A DNA stretch of 64,000 nucleotides from assembly GCF_000472925.1 (NCBI RefSeq), contig NZ_KI421479.1, forward strand, positions 62,001 through 126,000, in the 5' to 3' direction. Source of the DNA: Bradyrhizobium sp. Ec3.3. GTDB lineage: Bacteria; Pseudomonadota; Alphaproteobacteria; Rhizobiales; Xanthobacteraceae. The notes below the pieces were generated by a model. The model worked only from the letters and a program-made list of their open reading frames with translations. It was not told where the DNA came from and made no database searches. Shown here one piece after another: positions 44,208 through 52,749 of the stretch. Each line of letters starts with the position of its first letter. Within the stretch, counting starts at the first letter, position 1. The position numbers were made by a program, and so were the translations under genes.

Positions 44208-44699
44208 ATGCTCGATTCCGAGACCAAGGCTGTCGAACTTCCGGAAGACCATGCCGAAGAGCTTCGGCTGTGGCTGCGTCTGCTGACCTGCACGACCCTG
44301 ATCGAGGGTGAGGTGCGCAGCCGCCTGCGGGAGCGGTTCGACGTCACATTGCCTCGCTTTGATCTGATGGCGCAACTCGACAAGGCGCCGGACGGCATGA
44401 CCTTGTCCGACGTCTCCAAGCGCATGATGGTCTCCAACGGCAATGTCACGGGGCTCGTCGAACGTCTCGTGGAATCCGGGCACCTCGACCGCCGCACCTC
44501 CGACACCGACCGCCGCGTCCAGGTCATCCGGCTGACGAAGCTCGGCCGCGCCGAGTTTCGCAGGATGGCCGCGGAACACGAGACCTGGATTGCCGACGTC
44601 TTTGCCGATCTCACGCCAAAGGACGTGCGTGAATTGATGCGCCTCCTGGCCAAGACCAAGGCCTCGGCCCAGAAATCCACCTCGCGCCGCAAAGCGTAG
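44208..44699 (+). CDS. MarR-family transcriptional regulator
   Basis: A 163-residue regulator with the winged helix-turn-helix of MarR proteins: MTLSDVSKRMMVSNGNVTGLVERLVESGHL, then DRRVQVIRLTKLGRAEF for the wing. Such proteins release their operators on binding an aromatic acid or its CoA thioester. The five operator-like sites in this part of the island, two of them just upstream, suggest it controls the whole set. The ligase gene follows in the same direction. Confidence 0.88.
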   Translation: MLDSETKAVELPEDHAEELRLWLRLLTCTTLIEGEVRSRLRERFDVTLPRFDLMAQLDKAPDGMTLSDVSKRMMVSNGNVTGLVERLVESGHLDRRTSDTDRRVQVIRLTKLGRAEFRRMAAEHETWIADVFADLTPKDVRELMRLLAKTKASAQKSTSRRKA

Positions 44700-44775
44700 C
44701 CTGTTCCGCAGCGATCGCTCCCCCCTGCCGTCAGAAAAAGCACGCGTTGTCCAAAATCTGCTATTGCGCCAAATT

Positions 44776-44791
44776 ATTTTAAGCCTAAAAT
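44776..44791. promoter_or_regulatory. Operator-like site upstream of aminobenzoate-CoA ligase-type gene
   Basis: ATTTTAAGCCTAAAAT, a 16-bp palindrome with one mismatched pair and perfect TTTTA/TAAAA arms around AGCC. It is 51 bases before the ligase start and is the best match of the five sites. Confidence 0.65.
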
Positions 44792-44841
44792 GATTTCCAG
44801 ATAGTGCTGCCGGGTGCTCTCCAAGCTGAAAGGAGCGTGCG

Positions 44842-46533
44842 ATGGCTAACGCCGCCAAGGTGCAACTTCCGGGCTCATATGCCGGCAGGGCTGGAACGGC
44901 TCACGCCGACACCTTTGCCTTGCAACATCTGCCGCCCCGCGATCTATGGCCCGAGTTCATCTTCACGCGGCCGGAGCTGCAATATCCGCCGCGATTGAAC
45001 TGCGTCAGTTACTTCCTTGATCGCTGGGTCGAAGAGGGGCATGGCGATGCGCCATGCTCGATCAGTCCTTCCGTCAGCTACAGCTATCGCGAGCTGCAAC
45101 GGCTCGTGAACCGCATTGCCAATGTGCTGGTTGGCAAGCTTGGCCTGGTGACCGGCGGACGTGTCCTGCTCCGCTCGGCGAACAATCCAATGATGGTCGC
45201 CACATATCTTGCGGTCATCAAGGCCGGCGGCATCGTGGTTGCGACCATGCCCTTGTTGCGTGCCAAGGAGCTTCTGTATCCAATTCAGAAAGCCGAGATC
45301 ACGCTGGCGCTGTGCGACGGCAAGCTATCCGACGAAATGGAGAAGGCGAAAGCGGCAGCGCCGGGGTTGAAGCACGTCGTCTACTGGGGCACAGGCGCTG
45401 CGGACTCGCTGGAAGCGCTGACCGCAGACGCAAGCCCCGAGTTCGAGGCGGTCGACACGGCGTCCGACGATGTTTGCCTGATCGCCTTCACGTCGGGTAC
45501 GACCGGCGACCCCAAGGGCACGATGCATTTCCATAGGGATATGCTGGCAGTCTGTGACGGCTATGCACGCAACATCCTGCGGGCGAAGCAGGACGATCGT
45601 TTCATCGGATCGGCGCCGCTCGCCTTTACCTTTGGCTTCGGCGGCGTGTTGTTCCCGATGCATATCGGCGCGTCCTTCGTCGTTCTGGAGAAGACCACGC
45701 CGGACGATTTTCTTGCGGCCATCGAGCGCTACAAGACCACCGTCTGCTTCACGGCGCCGACTGCGTACCGCGCGATGCTCGGCAAGATCGCAGGCCGCGA
45801 CATCTCGTCCTTGCGCAAATGCGTGTCCGCTGGTGAGACCTTGCCCAAGCCGACATTCGACGCCTGGCTGAACGCAACGGGCATCAAACTGATGGACGGC
45901 ATCGGCTCGACCGAATTGCTGCACATCTTCATCAGCGCGACGGAAGAGGAGATTCGCCCTGGCGCCACCGGCAAGCCGGTGCCGGGCTACGAGGCGAAGA
46001 TCGTCGATGATGACGGCAACGACGTGCCATCAGGCACGATGGGGCGCCTCGCGGTCCGCGGGCCGACCGGATGCCGCTACCTTGCCGACGAGCGGCAGCG
46101 CAAATATGTCCACAATGGCTGGAACATCACCGGCGACACCTATGTGATGGATGCCGACGGGTACTTTTGGTACCAGTCGCGCTCCGACGACATGATCGTT
46201 TCGGCCGGCTACAACATCGCCGGTACCGACGTCGAGGCTGCTCTTCTGACGCATCCGGCGGTCGCCGAATGCGGCGTCGTAGGGGCCCCCGATGAGGCGC
46301 GCGGCATGATCGTGAAGGCGTATGTGATCCTCGCCCCCGGCGTCGTGCCGGACACGCGGCTTGCGACCGATCTGCAGGAGCACGTCAAGCGCGAGATCGC
46401 GCCTTACAAGTATCCGCGCGCGATCGAGTTCGTGACGCAGTTGCCGAAGACCGAGACCGGCAAGTTGAAGCGCTTTGCCTTGCGGCAGATGGCGCTGGCG
46501 GCGGCTTCGTCGCCTGGCGTCGACACCAAATAA
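44842..46533 (+). CDS. Benzoate/2-aminobenzoate-CoA ligase family protein
   Basis: A 563-residue AMP-forming ligase of the benzoate-CoA ligase class, closest in pattern to 2-aminobenzoate-CoA ligases. Motifs: AFTSGTTGDPKGTMHFHRD, LAFTFGFGGVLFPM, GIGSTELLHIF, GWNITGDTY, SRSDDMIVSAGYNIAG and KTETGKLKR. It would activate an amino- or hydroxybenzoate-type acid. A RidA gene follows 15 bases later, which fits a pathway with enamine intermediates. The operator-like site at 44776 lies in its promoter. Confidence 0.85.
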   Translation: MANAAKVQLPGSYAGRAGTAHADTFALQHLPPRDLWPEFIFTRPELQYPPRLNCVSYFLDRWVEEGHGDAPCSISPSVSYSYRELQRLVNRIANVLVGKLGLVTGGRVLLRSANNPMMVATYLAVIKAGGIVVATMPLLRAKELLYPIQKAEITLALCDGKLSDEMEKAKAAAPGLKHVVYWGTGAADSLEALTADASPEFEAVDTASDDVCLIAFTSGTTGDPKGTMHFHRDMLAVCDGYARNILRAKQDDRFIGSAPLAFTFGFGGVLFPMHIGASFVVLEKTTPDDFLAAIERYKTTVCFTAPTAYRAMLGKIAGRDISSLRKCVSAGETLPKPTFDAWLNATGIKLMDGIGSTELLHIFISATEEEIRPGATGKPVPGYEAKIVDDDGNDVPSGTMGRLAVRGPTGCRYLADERQRKYVHNGWNITGDTYVMDADGYFWYQSRSDDMIVSAGYNIAGTDVEAALLTHPAVAECGVVGAPDEARGMIVKAYVILAPGVVPDTRLATDLQEHVKREIAPYKYPRAIEFVTQLPKTETGKLKRFALRQMALAAASSPGVDTK

Positions 46534-46548
46534 GAGAGGAATGGACGA

Positions 46549-47004
46549 TTGTCTGCAACGACGCCGAAGAGCCCGCAGCTCGCAACGCTGCCGATCAGGG
46601 AAGATGCACCTCCGACCCGGATCCTGCAGCCCTCCGGATGGCCGATGCCGAAGGGCTATGCCAACGGCGTGGCCGCGGAAGGACGCATCGTCGTCACCGG
46701 CGGCGTGATCGGCTGGGACGCGGAAGAGCGCCTTGCGGATGGCTTTGTCGCGCAGGTTCGTCAGACGTTGAGCAACATCGCGGCGATTCTTGCGGAAGGT
46801 GGCGCGCGGCCCGAGCACCTCGTGCGTCTCACCTGGTATGTCGTTGATATGGACGAGTACCTGGCCAACCTGAAGGCGCTTGGCCAGATTTACCGGGAGA
46901 TTCTTGGCGCGCACTATCCGGCAATGGCGCTGGTGCAGGTCGTCAGGCTGGTGGAGAAGGCGGCGCGCGTCGAAATCGAAGCCACCGCCGTGATCCCGCG
47001 CTGA
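46549..47004 (+). CDS. RidA-family enamine/imine deaminase
   Basis: A 151-residue RidA protein: GYANGVAAEGRIVVTGGVIGWD, AILAEGGARPEHLVRLTWYVVDMDEY and AMALVQVVRLVEKAARVEIEATAV. RidA proteins release ammonia from reactive enamines; relatives act as 2-aminomuconate deaminases. The start is TTG at 46549, eight bases after GAGAGGA; the nearby ATG at 46541 is in another frame. Co-directional with the ligase, so probably one operon. Confidence 0.85.
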   Translation: MSATTPKSPQLATLPIREDAPPTRILQPSGWPMPKGYANGVAAEGRIVVTGGVIGWDAEERLADGFVAQVRQTLSNIAAILAEGGARPEHLVRLTWYVVDMDEYLANLKALGQIYREILGAHYPAMALVQVVRLVEKAARVEIEATAVIPR

Positions 47005-47012
47005 TGCACCGA

Positions 47013-47741
47013 TCAGCTCGCCTTGGCGAGATCGTCGTCCTCCGGTGAGTTCAGATAGACGCCGGAGATCGTGTCGACCCAGCACAGATGGTCGTGCACT
47101 TTCTTCACGCCATCGATGTTCTCGGTCAGGACGATTGCCGCCCGGCGTGCGCTCTCGTCCGTGATGACGCCGCTCAAGTGTACGATGCCGTCGCTGACGA
47201 TGACGTTCAGTCCGAACGGGCACCAGTCGTTCTTTTCCATCGCGTCAATGATGCGGCTGCGAATGTGATCGTCGTCCGCCGTGGGATCGGGCACCTGGCG
47301 GGCAAGGCTAGCGACAGCCTGGAGCAGGTTGGCGCGAGAGACGAGACCGACGACCTTGTCGCCGCGTACCACGGGCAGGCGCTTGATGTTGTTCTGCTCC
47401 AAGATGTCGACGATCTCGGCAAGTGCCGTATCCTCGGTGATGGTCACCGGTGACGTCGTCATCACTTCGGAAACCTTGCGGCCGTGTTCCTGAACGAAAT
47501 CGCTGGCCGATTGGCCGGGGCCAAGGATGAATTTCAGCCAGCGGCCGCGCTTGCGCTGGGTTCCGATCTCGCTGCGCCGGATGAAGTCGCCCTCCGACAC
47601 GACGCCGACCAGCTTGCCGGTTTCGTCGACCACCGGAAGACCGCTGACATGGCGTTTCAGCATGATGTTCGCGGCTTCGACGATGGTGGTGTCGGGCGTG
47701 ACCGAGATGACCGACCGGGTCATGATCTGGTGGGCGCGCAT
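47013..47741 (-). CDS. CBS-domain pair with BON domain
   Basis: A 242-residue protein with two CBS domains (residues about 8-62 and 95-150; MTRSVISVTPDTTIVEAANIM and MTTSPVTITEDTALAEI) that bind adenine nucleotides, and a C-terminal BON domain (about 165-232; VSDGIVHLSGVITDESARRAA). The role is likely sensing of energy state, target unknown. The start at 47741 has GGAG 8 bases upstream. An FNR/FixK-type box at 47845 lies about 41 bases before the predicted transcription start, so low-oxygen induction is likely. Confidence 0.85.
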   Translation of the reverse strand: MRAHQIMTRSVISVTPDTTIVEAANIMLKRHVSGLPVVDETGKLVGVVSEGDFIRRSEIGTQRKRGRWLKFILGPGQSASDFVQEHGRKVSEVMTTSPVTITEDTALAEIVDILEQNNIKRLPVVRGDKVVGLVSRANLLQAVASLARQVPDPTADDDHIRSRIIDAMEKNDWCPFGLNVIVSDGIVHLSGVITDESARRAAIVLTENIDGVKKVHDHLCWVDTISGVYLNSPEDDDLAKAS

Positions 47742-47844
47742 GGCATAACTCCGCATGTCCTGGCAGAATTCTTGGCCTGTTCTTGGCAAGAATCCTTGGC
47801 AAGAATTCGATGTCGCGAGCCTAGTGCAGGCGGAACTTGGCGGT

Positions 47845-47858
47845 TTGACGCAGGTCAA
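47845..47858. promoter_or_regulatory. FNR/FixK-type box between CBS and phasin genes
   Basis: TTGA-CGCAGG-TCAA. On the minus strand a TAGGCT -10 (47818-47823) places the centre of the box about 40 bases before the start of transcription, the normal position for FNR/FixK activation of the CBS gene. The phasin-phaC unit on the other side could also be affected. Confidence 0.65.
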
Positions 47859-47959
47859 TGGGTCAGGGGGCGCGGCCGCGCTTGATGCAGCTCAAGGTGC
47901 GCAAGGCCCATGGTCATATTCTGGAACCTGGAAGTCCCAGAGCGAGCCAGGAGGTCACC

Positions 47960-48328
47960 TTGAGCGAACTCGCCAAACTGCAAGATTTTGCGCCCGAGAA
48001 GCTGGTGTCGGATCCCGCCCGGCGGGTCGCGGAGGCAAACCAGCGCACGTTCGATCTCATGTTCAGCGCGCAACGGCTGTTCCTCGACGAGATTGTCTTC
48101 GTCGCCAACGAGCTCCTGGACCGCACGCAGACCGAGACGCATTTGTTCGCAGAGTTCATCTCAAAGCTCGCGGGCTCGCACTCTGTCAAGGACTGGAGAA
48201 CGCTCAGCGCCGAATGCGGTCAGCATCAGATCGATTTCATCCGGCGCGACTGCGATCGGATTTTCAAGCACGGCGACAGAGTGATCGCGACCACCACCGG
48301 CCTCCTCAATGTTGCGTCTCGCGATTGA
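47960..48328 (+). CDS. Phasin-like protein upstream of PHB synthase
   Basis: A 122-residue helical protein resembling phasins: FAPEKLVSDPARRVAEANQRTFDLMFSAQRL, then FISKLAGSHSVKDW and a C-terminal helix. Phasins coat PHB granules. The TTG at 47960 is chosen because AGGAGG lies 6 bases upstream; no ATG fits. It is followed directly by the PHB synthase gene, so the two probably form one unit. Confidence 0.75.
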   Translation: MSELAKLQDFAPEKLVSDPARRVAEANQRTFDLMFSAQRLFLDEIVFVANELLDRTQTETHLFAEFISKLAGSHSVKDWRTLSAECGQHQIDFIRRDCDRIFKHGDRVIATTTGLLNVASRD

Positions 48329-48353
48329 GCCCGAAGCCGGAAATACGGACGAA

Positions 48354-50216
48354 ATGCGAGCCATGAGCGCCAGAAAGACCTCTCTGCTCCGGCGGGCCGA
48401 GGAGCCCGCTCCAGTGGCCGATCTGATTGCCGACGTGCCAGCAGGCACTGAGGCCACAAGCCCCGAAAAAAAGCCCGAAGCGGTGGCCGCTGGCCCAATC
48501 CCGTCGGCGGACTCCTATCCGGTTGACCGAGCCTTGCATGCGATGCTGGCGCGGCTGACCGGCGGCATCTCGCCCATCGCCCTGTCGCTCGCCTATCTCG
48601 ATTGGGCCTCGCACCTTGTGGCCGCGCCGCAGCGACAGATGGAGATTGCGAAGGATGCTGTTCGAGATGCGGGCCGGCTGCTCCAGGCCGCAGCACATGC
48701 GCCAAAACCCGATCAGGACCCGTGGTCCGTAATCAAACCGCAGGCTCAGGATCGTCGCTTCGCCAGGCCCGAATGGGAAAGCCCGCCATTCAACCTGCTG
48801 GCTCAGGCGTTTCTGCTGAGCGAGCAGTGGTGGCACAAGGCGACGACCGGCGTTCGAGGTGTGGCACCCGCCAACGAGGCCGTCGTGGAGTTCTCCGTGC
48901 GCCAGTTTCTCGACATGCTGGCGCCGTCGAACTTCGTCGCGACCAATCCTGAAGTGCTGCAAAGGGCCTTTCGGAGTGGCGGCCAGAATTTCGTGTTTGG
49001 CTGGCAGAATTGGTGGAGCGACTTTCTGCGGATGCGTTCCGCCAACAAGTTGGCCGGTGATGGCCAGTTCGCTGTCGGCAAGACGGTGGCGGCCTCGGCG
49101 GGAAAGGTGGTCTACCGCAACGAATTGATGGAGTTGATCCAGTATCACCCGACCACCGAGAAGGTCCGGCCCGAACCGGTGCTGATCGTTCCGGCCTGGA
49201 TCATGAAGTACTATATCCTCGATCTGTCGCCACAGAATTCACTGGTGAAGTATCTCACCGGCGAGGGCTTTACCGTGTTCGCGATCTCGTGGCGCAATCC
49301 AGGCGCCGGCGACCGCGACGTTGCCTTCGACGATTATCGGAAGCTGGGTGTGAAGGCAGCGCTTGATGCGATCGCGTGCATTCAGCCGCGCCGGAAGGTC
49401 CATGCTCTCGGCTACTGCCTTGGGGGAACCCTGCTGTCGATCACCGCCGCCGCGATGGCGCGCGACGGTGACAATCGCTTGAAGTCCATCACATTGCTGG
49501 CCGCGCAAACGGATTTTACCGAAGCGGGCGAGCTGACGCTGTTCACCAACGAGAGCCAGGTCGCATTCCTCGAGGACATGATGTGGGAGCGCGGCTATCT
49601 CGACACCACGCAGATGGCCGGCGCCTTTCAGCTTCTGCGCTCGAACGATCTGATCTGGTCGCGGCTGTCCCACGACTATCTGCTGGGCGAGCGCGCGCCG
49701 CCGAGCGATCTGATGGCCTGGAATGCAGATGCCACGCGTCTGCCATATCGGATGCATTCGGAATATCTGCGTCAGCTGTTCCTCGACAACGATCTGGCGG
49801 AGGGACGCTATCACGTCGACGGGCGCAACATCGCATTGTCGGATATTCACGCGCCGATGTTCGTGGTCGGCACGCTGAGGGATCACGTGGCGCCCTGGCG
49901 ATCGGTCTACAAGATTCACTATCAGGTCGATGCCGACGTGACCTTCCTCTTGGCCAGCGGCGGCCACAACGCCGGCATCGTTGCGCCGCCTGGCGAGCCC
50001 GGGCACAGCTATCAGGTGATGACCAAGGCGGCAGACGCGCCCTATGTCGGGCGTGACGAATGGGTCGAAATCGCGCCGCGTGTCGAGGGGTCGTGGTGGC
50101 CGGAATGGACCAGATGGCTCCTCGCGCGGTCCGGCGACCTCTGCGAACCGCCTCGTATAGGGCTCGGCAATGTCGACCATCTGCCGGATGCGCCTGGCGA
50201 CTACGTCCTGACCTAG
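48354..50216 (+). CDS. phaC: Poly(3-hydroxyalkanoate) synthase, class I type
   Basis: A 620-residue PHA polymerase. The N-terminal domain (about 60-240) has DRALHAMLARLTGGISPIAL and SEQWWHKATTGV; the alpha/beta core has the lipase-like box GYCLGG with the active cysteine (C355), the aspartate in GTLRDHVAPW and the histidine in GGHNAGI. It polymerises 3-hydroxybutyryl-CoA on the granule surface. Start choice among ATG 48309, 48354 and 48363 is uncertain; 48354 avoids overlap with the phasin. No phaA or phaB is present. Its stop shares CTAG with the convergent CHAD gene. Confidence 0.9.
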   Translation: MRAMSARKTSLLRRAEEPAPVADLIADVPAGTEATSPEKKPEAVAAGPIPSADSYPVDRALHAMLARLTGGISPIALSLAYLDWASHLVAAPQRQMEIAKDAVRDAGRLLQAAAHAPKPDQDPWSVIKPQAQDRRFARPEWESPPFNLLAQAFLLSEQWWHKATTGVRGVAPANEAVVEFSVRQFLDMLAPSNFVATNPEVLQRAFRSGGQNFVFGWQNWWSDFLRMRSANKLAGDGQFAVGKTVAASAGKVVYRNELMELIQYHPTTEKVRPEPVLIVPAWIMKYYILDLSPQNSLVKYLTGEGFTVFAISWRNPGAGDRDVAFDDYRKLGVKAALDAIACIQPRRKVHALGYCLGGTLLSITAAAMARDGDNRLKSITLLAAQTDFTEAGELTLFTNESQVAFLEDMMWERGYLDTTQMAGAFQLLRSNDLIWSRLSHDYLLGERAPPSDLMAWNADATRLPYRMHSEYLRQLFLDNDLAEGRYHVDGRNIALSDIHAPMFVVGTLRDHVAPWRSVYKIHYQVDADVTFLLASGGHNAGIVAPPGEPGHSYQVMTKAADAPYVGRDEWVEIAPRVEGSWWPEWTRWLLARSGDLCEPPRIGLGNVDHLPDAPGDYVLT

Positions 50217-51187
50217 TCGGCAGGCTCCGTGCCGAGCGTCAATCCGGAGGCTCGAAAAGGCTTCGCCTTGTCGAGTTTCCTATAGGCGGTCGCCGCCGTC
50301 TGCAGCAGTTTCTTCTCGCGCTTGCGACCGAGGAAGTGGAGGCTGACGGCCGACCCCTCACCATTGAGCGCCCTGGCAAGCGCACGGCCTCTTGCGTCGT
50401 CGTTGAGCTGCCCAAGGCTGCGTTGTGCCCGGCGCAACTGTTTGAGAATGGCCTTCTGCTTCTCAAGCGACTCATCGACGAACAGGTCTTCGAGGGACTC
50501 GATCGCGTAGGTCAGTCGCTTGTTGCGAAGCCGCAAGCGATGCCGCTTCTTCACGCCGAGCTCGTCGAGCTTGCGCGACTTCTTCAGAAGGATCCTTTCC
50601 CACGCCGCCAGCTGCTGCGCGGCGTGTTCGGCGAGCGAAGCCCGGCGCAATCTGATGGCCTCCTTGGTTCGTCTGGTTGACCAGGGCCCGCTCTCGATCC
50701 AGCCGGATGTCTGCTCGATGAGGCGGCGACAGCGGGCCGATTGCAGCGCTCGCGCCAGAATACGATGGCTTTCGGCCCGTTTCTCCTGCCACAACTGAAG
50801 CTGGGCAATCAGGGCGAGTTCTTCGCCGCTGGCAGCGACAATTCGCTCGATCGCGACATCGAGATCGCGCACCATGCCGAGTTGCCTGTGCAGCCATTTC
50901 AGCTCGGTCCAGACGACCGGCCGCACGGTGTCGTCGACCATGGGAGAAAAGAAAGGGATGGCGGTGCGAAGATGCGTGAGCGCGATGCGAATCTGATGCA
51001 GGGCGTCGGGATCGCCGCTGCATGTTCCCTCGTGCTGGGCCATGACCGCATTGAGGTGACGACGGGCTACGATTCGAAATGCGGTATCGCAGGCCATTCC
51101 GGCACTGAGGCGGGCCGGCGAGGTGCTCCGTGCCGATGCCGGCTTGACGCGGGCGGGGGCCTCCGGTGTCGTGGTGCGTCGCGCCAT
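50213..51187 (-). CDS. CHAD-domain protein
   Basis: A 324-residue helical protein with the conserved histidines and basic residues of CHAD domains: ALHQIRIALTHLRTAIPFF near residue 75 and HRLRLRNKRLTYAIESLEDLF in the second half. CHAD domains bind polyphosphate and some locate to polyphosphate granules. Being convergent with a PHB synthase gene, it may link the two storage polymers, which is inference. It ends the minus-strand operon with the kinase-like and dehydrogenase genes; gap to the kinase gene 8 bases. Confidence 0.85.
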   Translation of the reverse strand: MARRTTTPEAPARVKPASARSTSPARLSAGMACDTAFRIVARRHLNAVMAQHEGTCSGDPDALHQIRIALTHLRTAIPFFSPMVDDTVRPVVWTELKWLHRQLGMVRDLDVAIERIVAASGEELALIAQLQLWQEKRAESHRILARALQSARCRRLIEQTSGWIESGPWSTRRTKEAIRLRRASLAEHAAQQLAAWERILLKKSRKLDELGVKKRHRLRLRNKRLTYAIESLEDLFVDESLEKQKAILKQLRRAQRSLGQLNDDARGRALARALNGEGSAVSLHFLGRKREKKLLQTAATAYRKLDKAKPFRASGLTLGTEPAD

Positions 51188-51195
51188 CGTCCTGC

Positions 51196-52737
51196 TTACC
51201 TGTCCCCCGCCATCCCCGTCCGGCAACGGTCGCGCGTCTGCTCTGGTGTTCCTGAGGCGTCGATGATCCTCCAGTCCAGGTCGCCGATATTATAGCGCTC
51301 CTGAAGCTCGGCAACCTCTCGCGTTGCGTCTGATGCGTCGTCCCGCCGGCTGCCGATACGCGCCTGGCGCGTTGCCAGGTCCGCAACCAGGAAGAACCCA
51401 CTCAGAGGGACGTTGCACGCCCGCGCCAATGCAGCCACCTCGCTCCGCTCGGACTGCTGCGCAAAGACCGCATCGACGATGACCGAATGCCCCTGTGCCA
51501 GAACGCGCCGCGCGCGCTCGGCCAGGGCATCATAGACCCGCGCGGTGACGTCGGGATGATAGGCAGATTGCGGCAGCCGGTCTGTTTCCTGGACCCCGAA
51601 CAGCTGTTTTCGCACGACGTCGCTGCGCAGCACGACGGCACCCGGCTGTGGCAGGACGAGGGGAGCGAGCATGCGCGCGAGCAGCGATTTTCCAGTCCCC
51701 GAAAGGCCACCGACCGCGATCAAGCGGGGAGCCGGGGGACTGATCAGCGCCTGGGCCAGGCGAAAGTAGCGACGCGCATCTTCGATGATCCCGGTCTGAT
51801 CGGCGTGAGGCCGTGCCAGCTTCGCGAGCAGCACCTGGGCGCGGATCGCTGCGCGGATGGACATGAATAGAGGAAGCGCGCCAAGCGCGTCGGCGTTTTC
51901 GGCTTCCGTCGTGACGAGGTAGCGATTGAAGACCATATTTGCTGCCGACTGCTGCTCATAGTGCAGCAGGTCCATCAGCGTGAAACCAAGGTCATAGAGA
52001 ACGTCGATCGAAGCCATCTCCGGATCGAACTCGATCGCGTCGAACAGCGTTGGCTGATTGTCCATCAGCACGATGTTTCCCAGATGCAGATCGCCGTGGC
52101 AGCGTCGCACGAAGCCCCGGCGTCCACGATCCTCGAGTAGCTCACGAACGCGCACGAATGCGTCGTGTGAAGCCCGTGCCAATTCGTCGATCTCGGTCGT
52201 CGAGACATGGCCGCCGCGCCGCAGACCCTCACTATTTCCGTCGATCAGCGCCGGGATCTTTCCGATCCAGCGAGGTGCCTCGACGCGCGCTGCGATCGCG
52301 TGCGAGGCTGCGATCGCATCGGCGATGCCTGTCGCGAGATGCGGATCCAGTGGGCCGGCTTGTGCGAGATGATCCAGCGTCCGGTTTTCGTCGAAGCGGA
52401 TCATCTCCACGGCGAACTCGATTGCCGGACCTTCTCCTTCAATCCTTAGCGAGCCGTCACGCTCCTCCGTGATCGCGACCACGCGCCGGTAGATCTGCGG
52501 CGCCAGCGGTTGGTTGATTCTGATTTCCTCCTCGCAGGCTGCCTTTCTCTTCTCCAGCGTCGAATAGTCGAGGAAGGGAAAGCGGACCGCTCGCTTGATC
52601 TTCAGTGCGCGGTTGCCGTCGAGAAAAACCGAGGCCGCATGCGTATCGATCCGCGTGACGCCCGGATGCGTCCTCGGATCGGTTAGGAATGCGAAGATCC
52701 GCTCTTGGGTCGAAGTGTCTGGGTGTGAGGGCGTCAT
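51196..52737 (-). CDS. APH-like kinase fused to AAA-type ATP-binding domain
   Basis: A 513-residue two-domain protein. The N-terminal part is an aminoglycoside-phosphotransferase-like kinase (catalytic RRCHGDLHLGNIVLMDNQP, then FDAIEFDPEMASIDVLYDLGF). The C-terminal part from about residue 335 is a P-loop domain (VGGLSGTGKSLLARML, then SVIVDAVFAQQSER). The substrate is unknown. It is the middle gene of the dehydrogenase-kinase-CHAD operon, spacing 12 and 8 bases. Confidence 0.85.
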   Translation of the reverse strand: MTPSHPDTSTQERIFAFLTDPRTHPGVTRIDTHAASVFLDGNRALKIKRAVRFPFLDYSTLEKRKAACEEEIRINQPLAPQIYRRVVAITEERDGSLRIEGEGPAIEFAVEMIRFDENRTLDHLAQAGPLDPHLATGIADAIAASHAIAARVEAPRWIGKIPALIDGNSEGLRRGGHVSTTEIDELARASHDAFVRVRELLEDRGRRGFVRRCHGDLHLGNIVLMDNQPTLFDAIEFDPEMASIDVLYDLGFTLMDLLHYEQQSAANMVFNRYLVTTEAENADALGALPLFMSIRAAIRAQVLLAKLARPHADQTGIIEDARRYFRLAQALISPPAPRLIAVGGLSGTGKSLLARMLAPLVLPQPGAVVLRSDVVRKQLFGVQETDRLPQSAYHPDVTARVYDALAERARRVLAQGHSVIVDAVFAQQSERSEVAALARACNVPLSGFFLVADLATRQARIGSRRDDASDATREVAELQERYNIGDLDWRIIDASGTPEQTRDRCRTGMAGDR

Positions 52738-52749
52738 GTGCTGATATCG

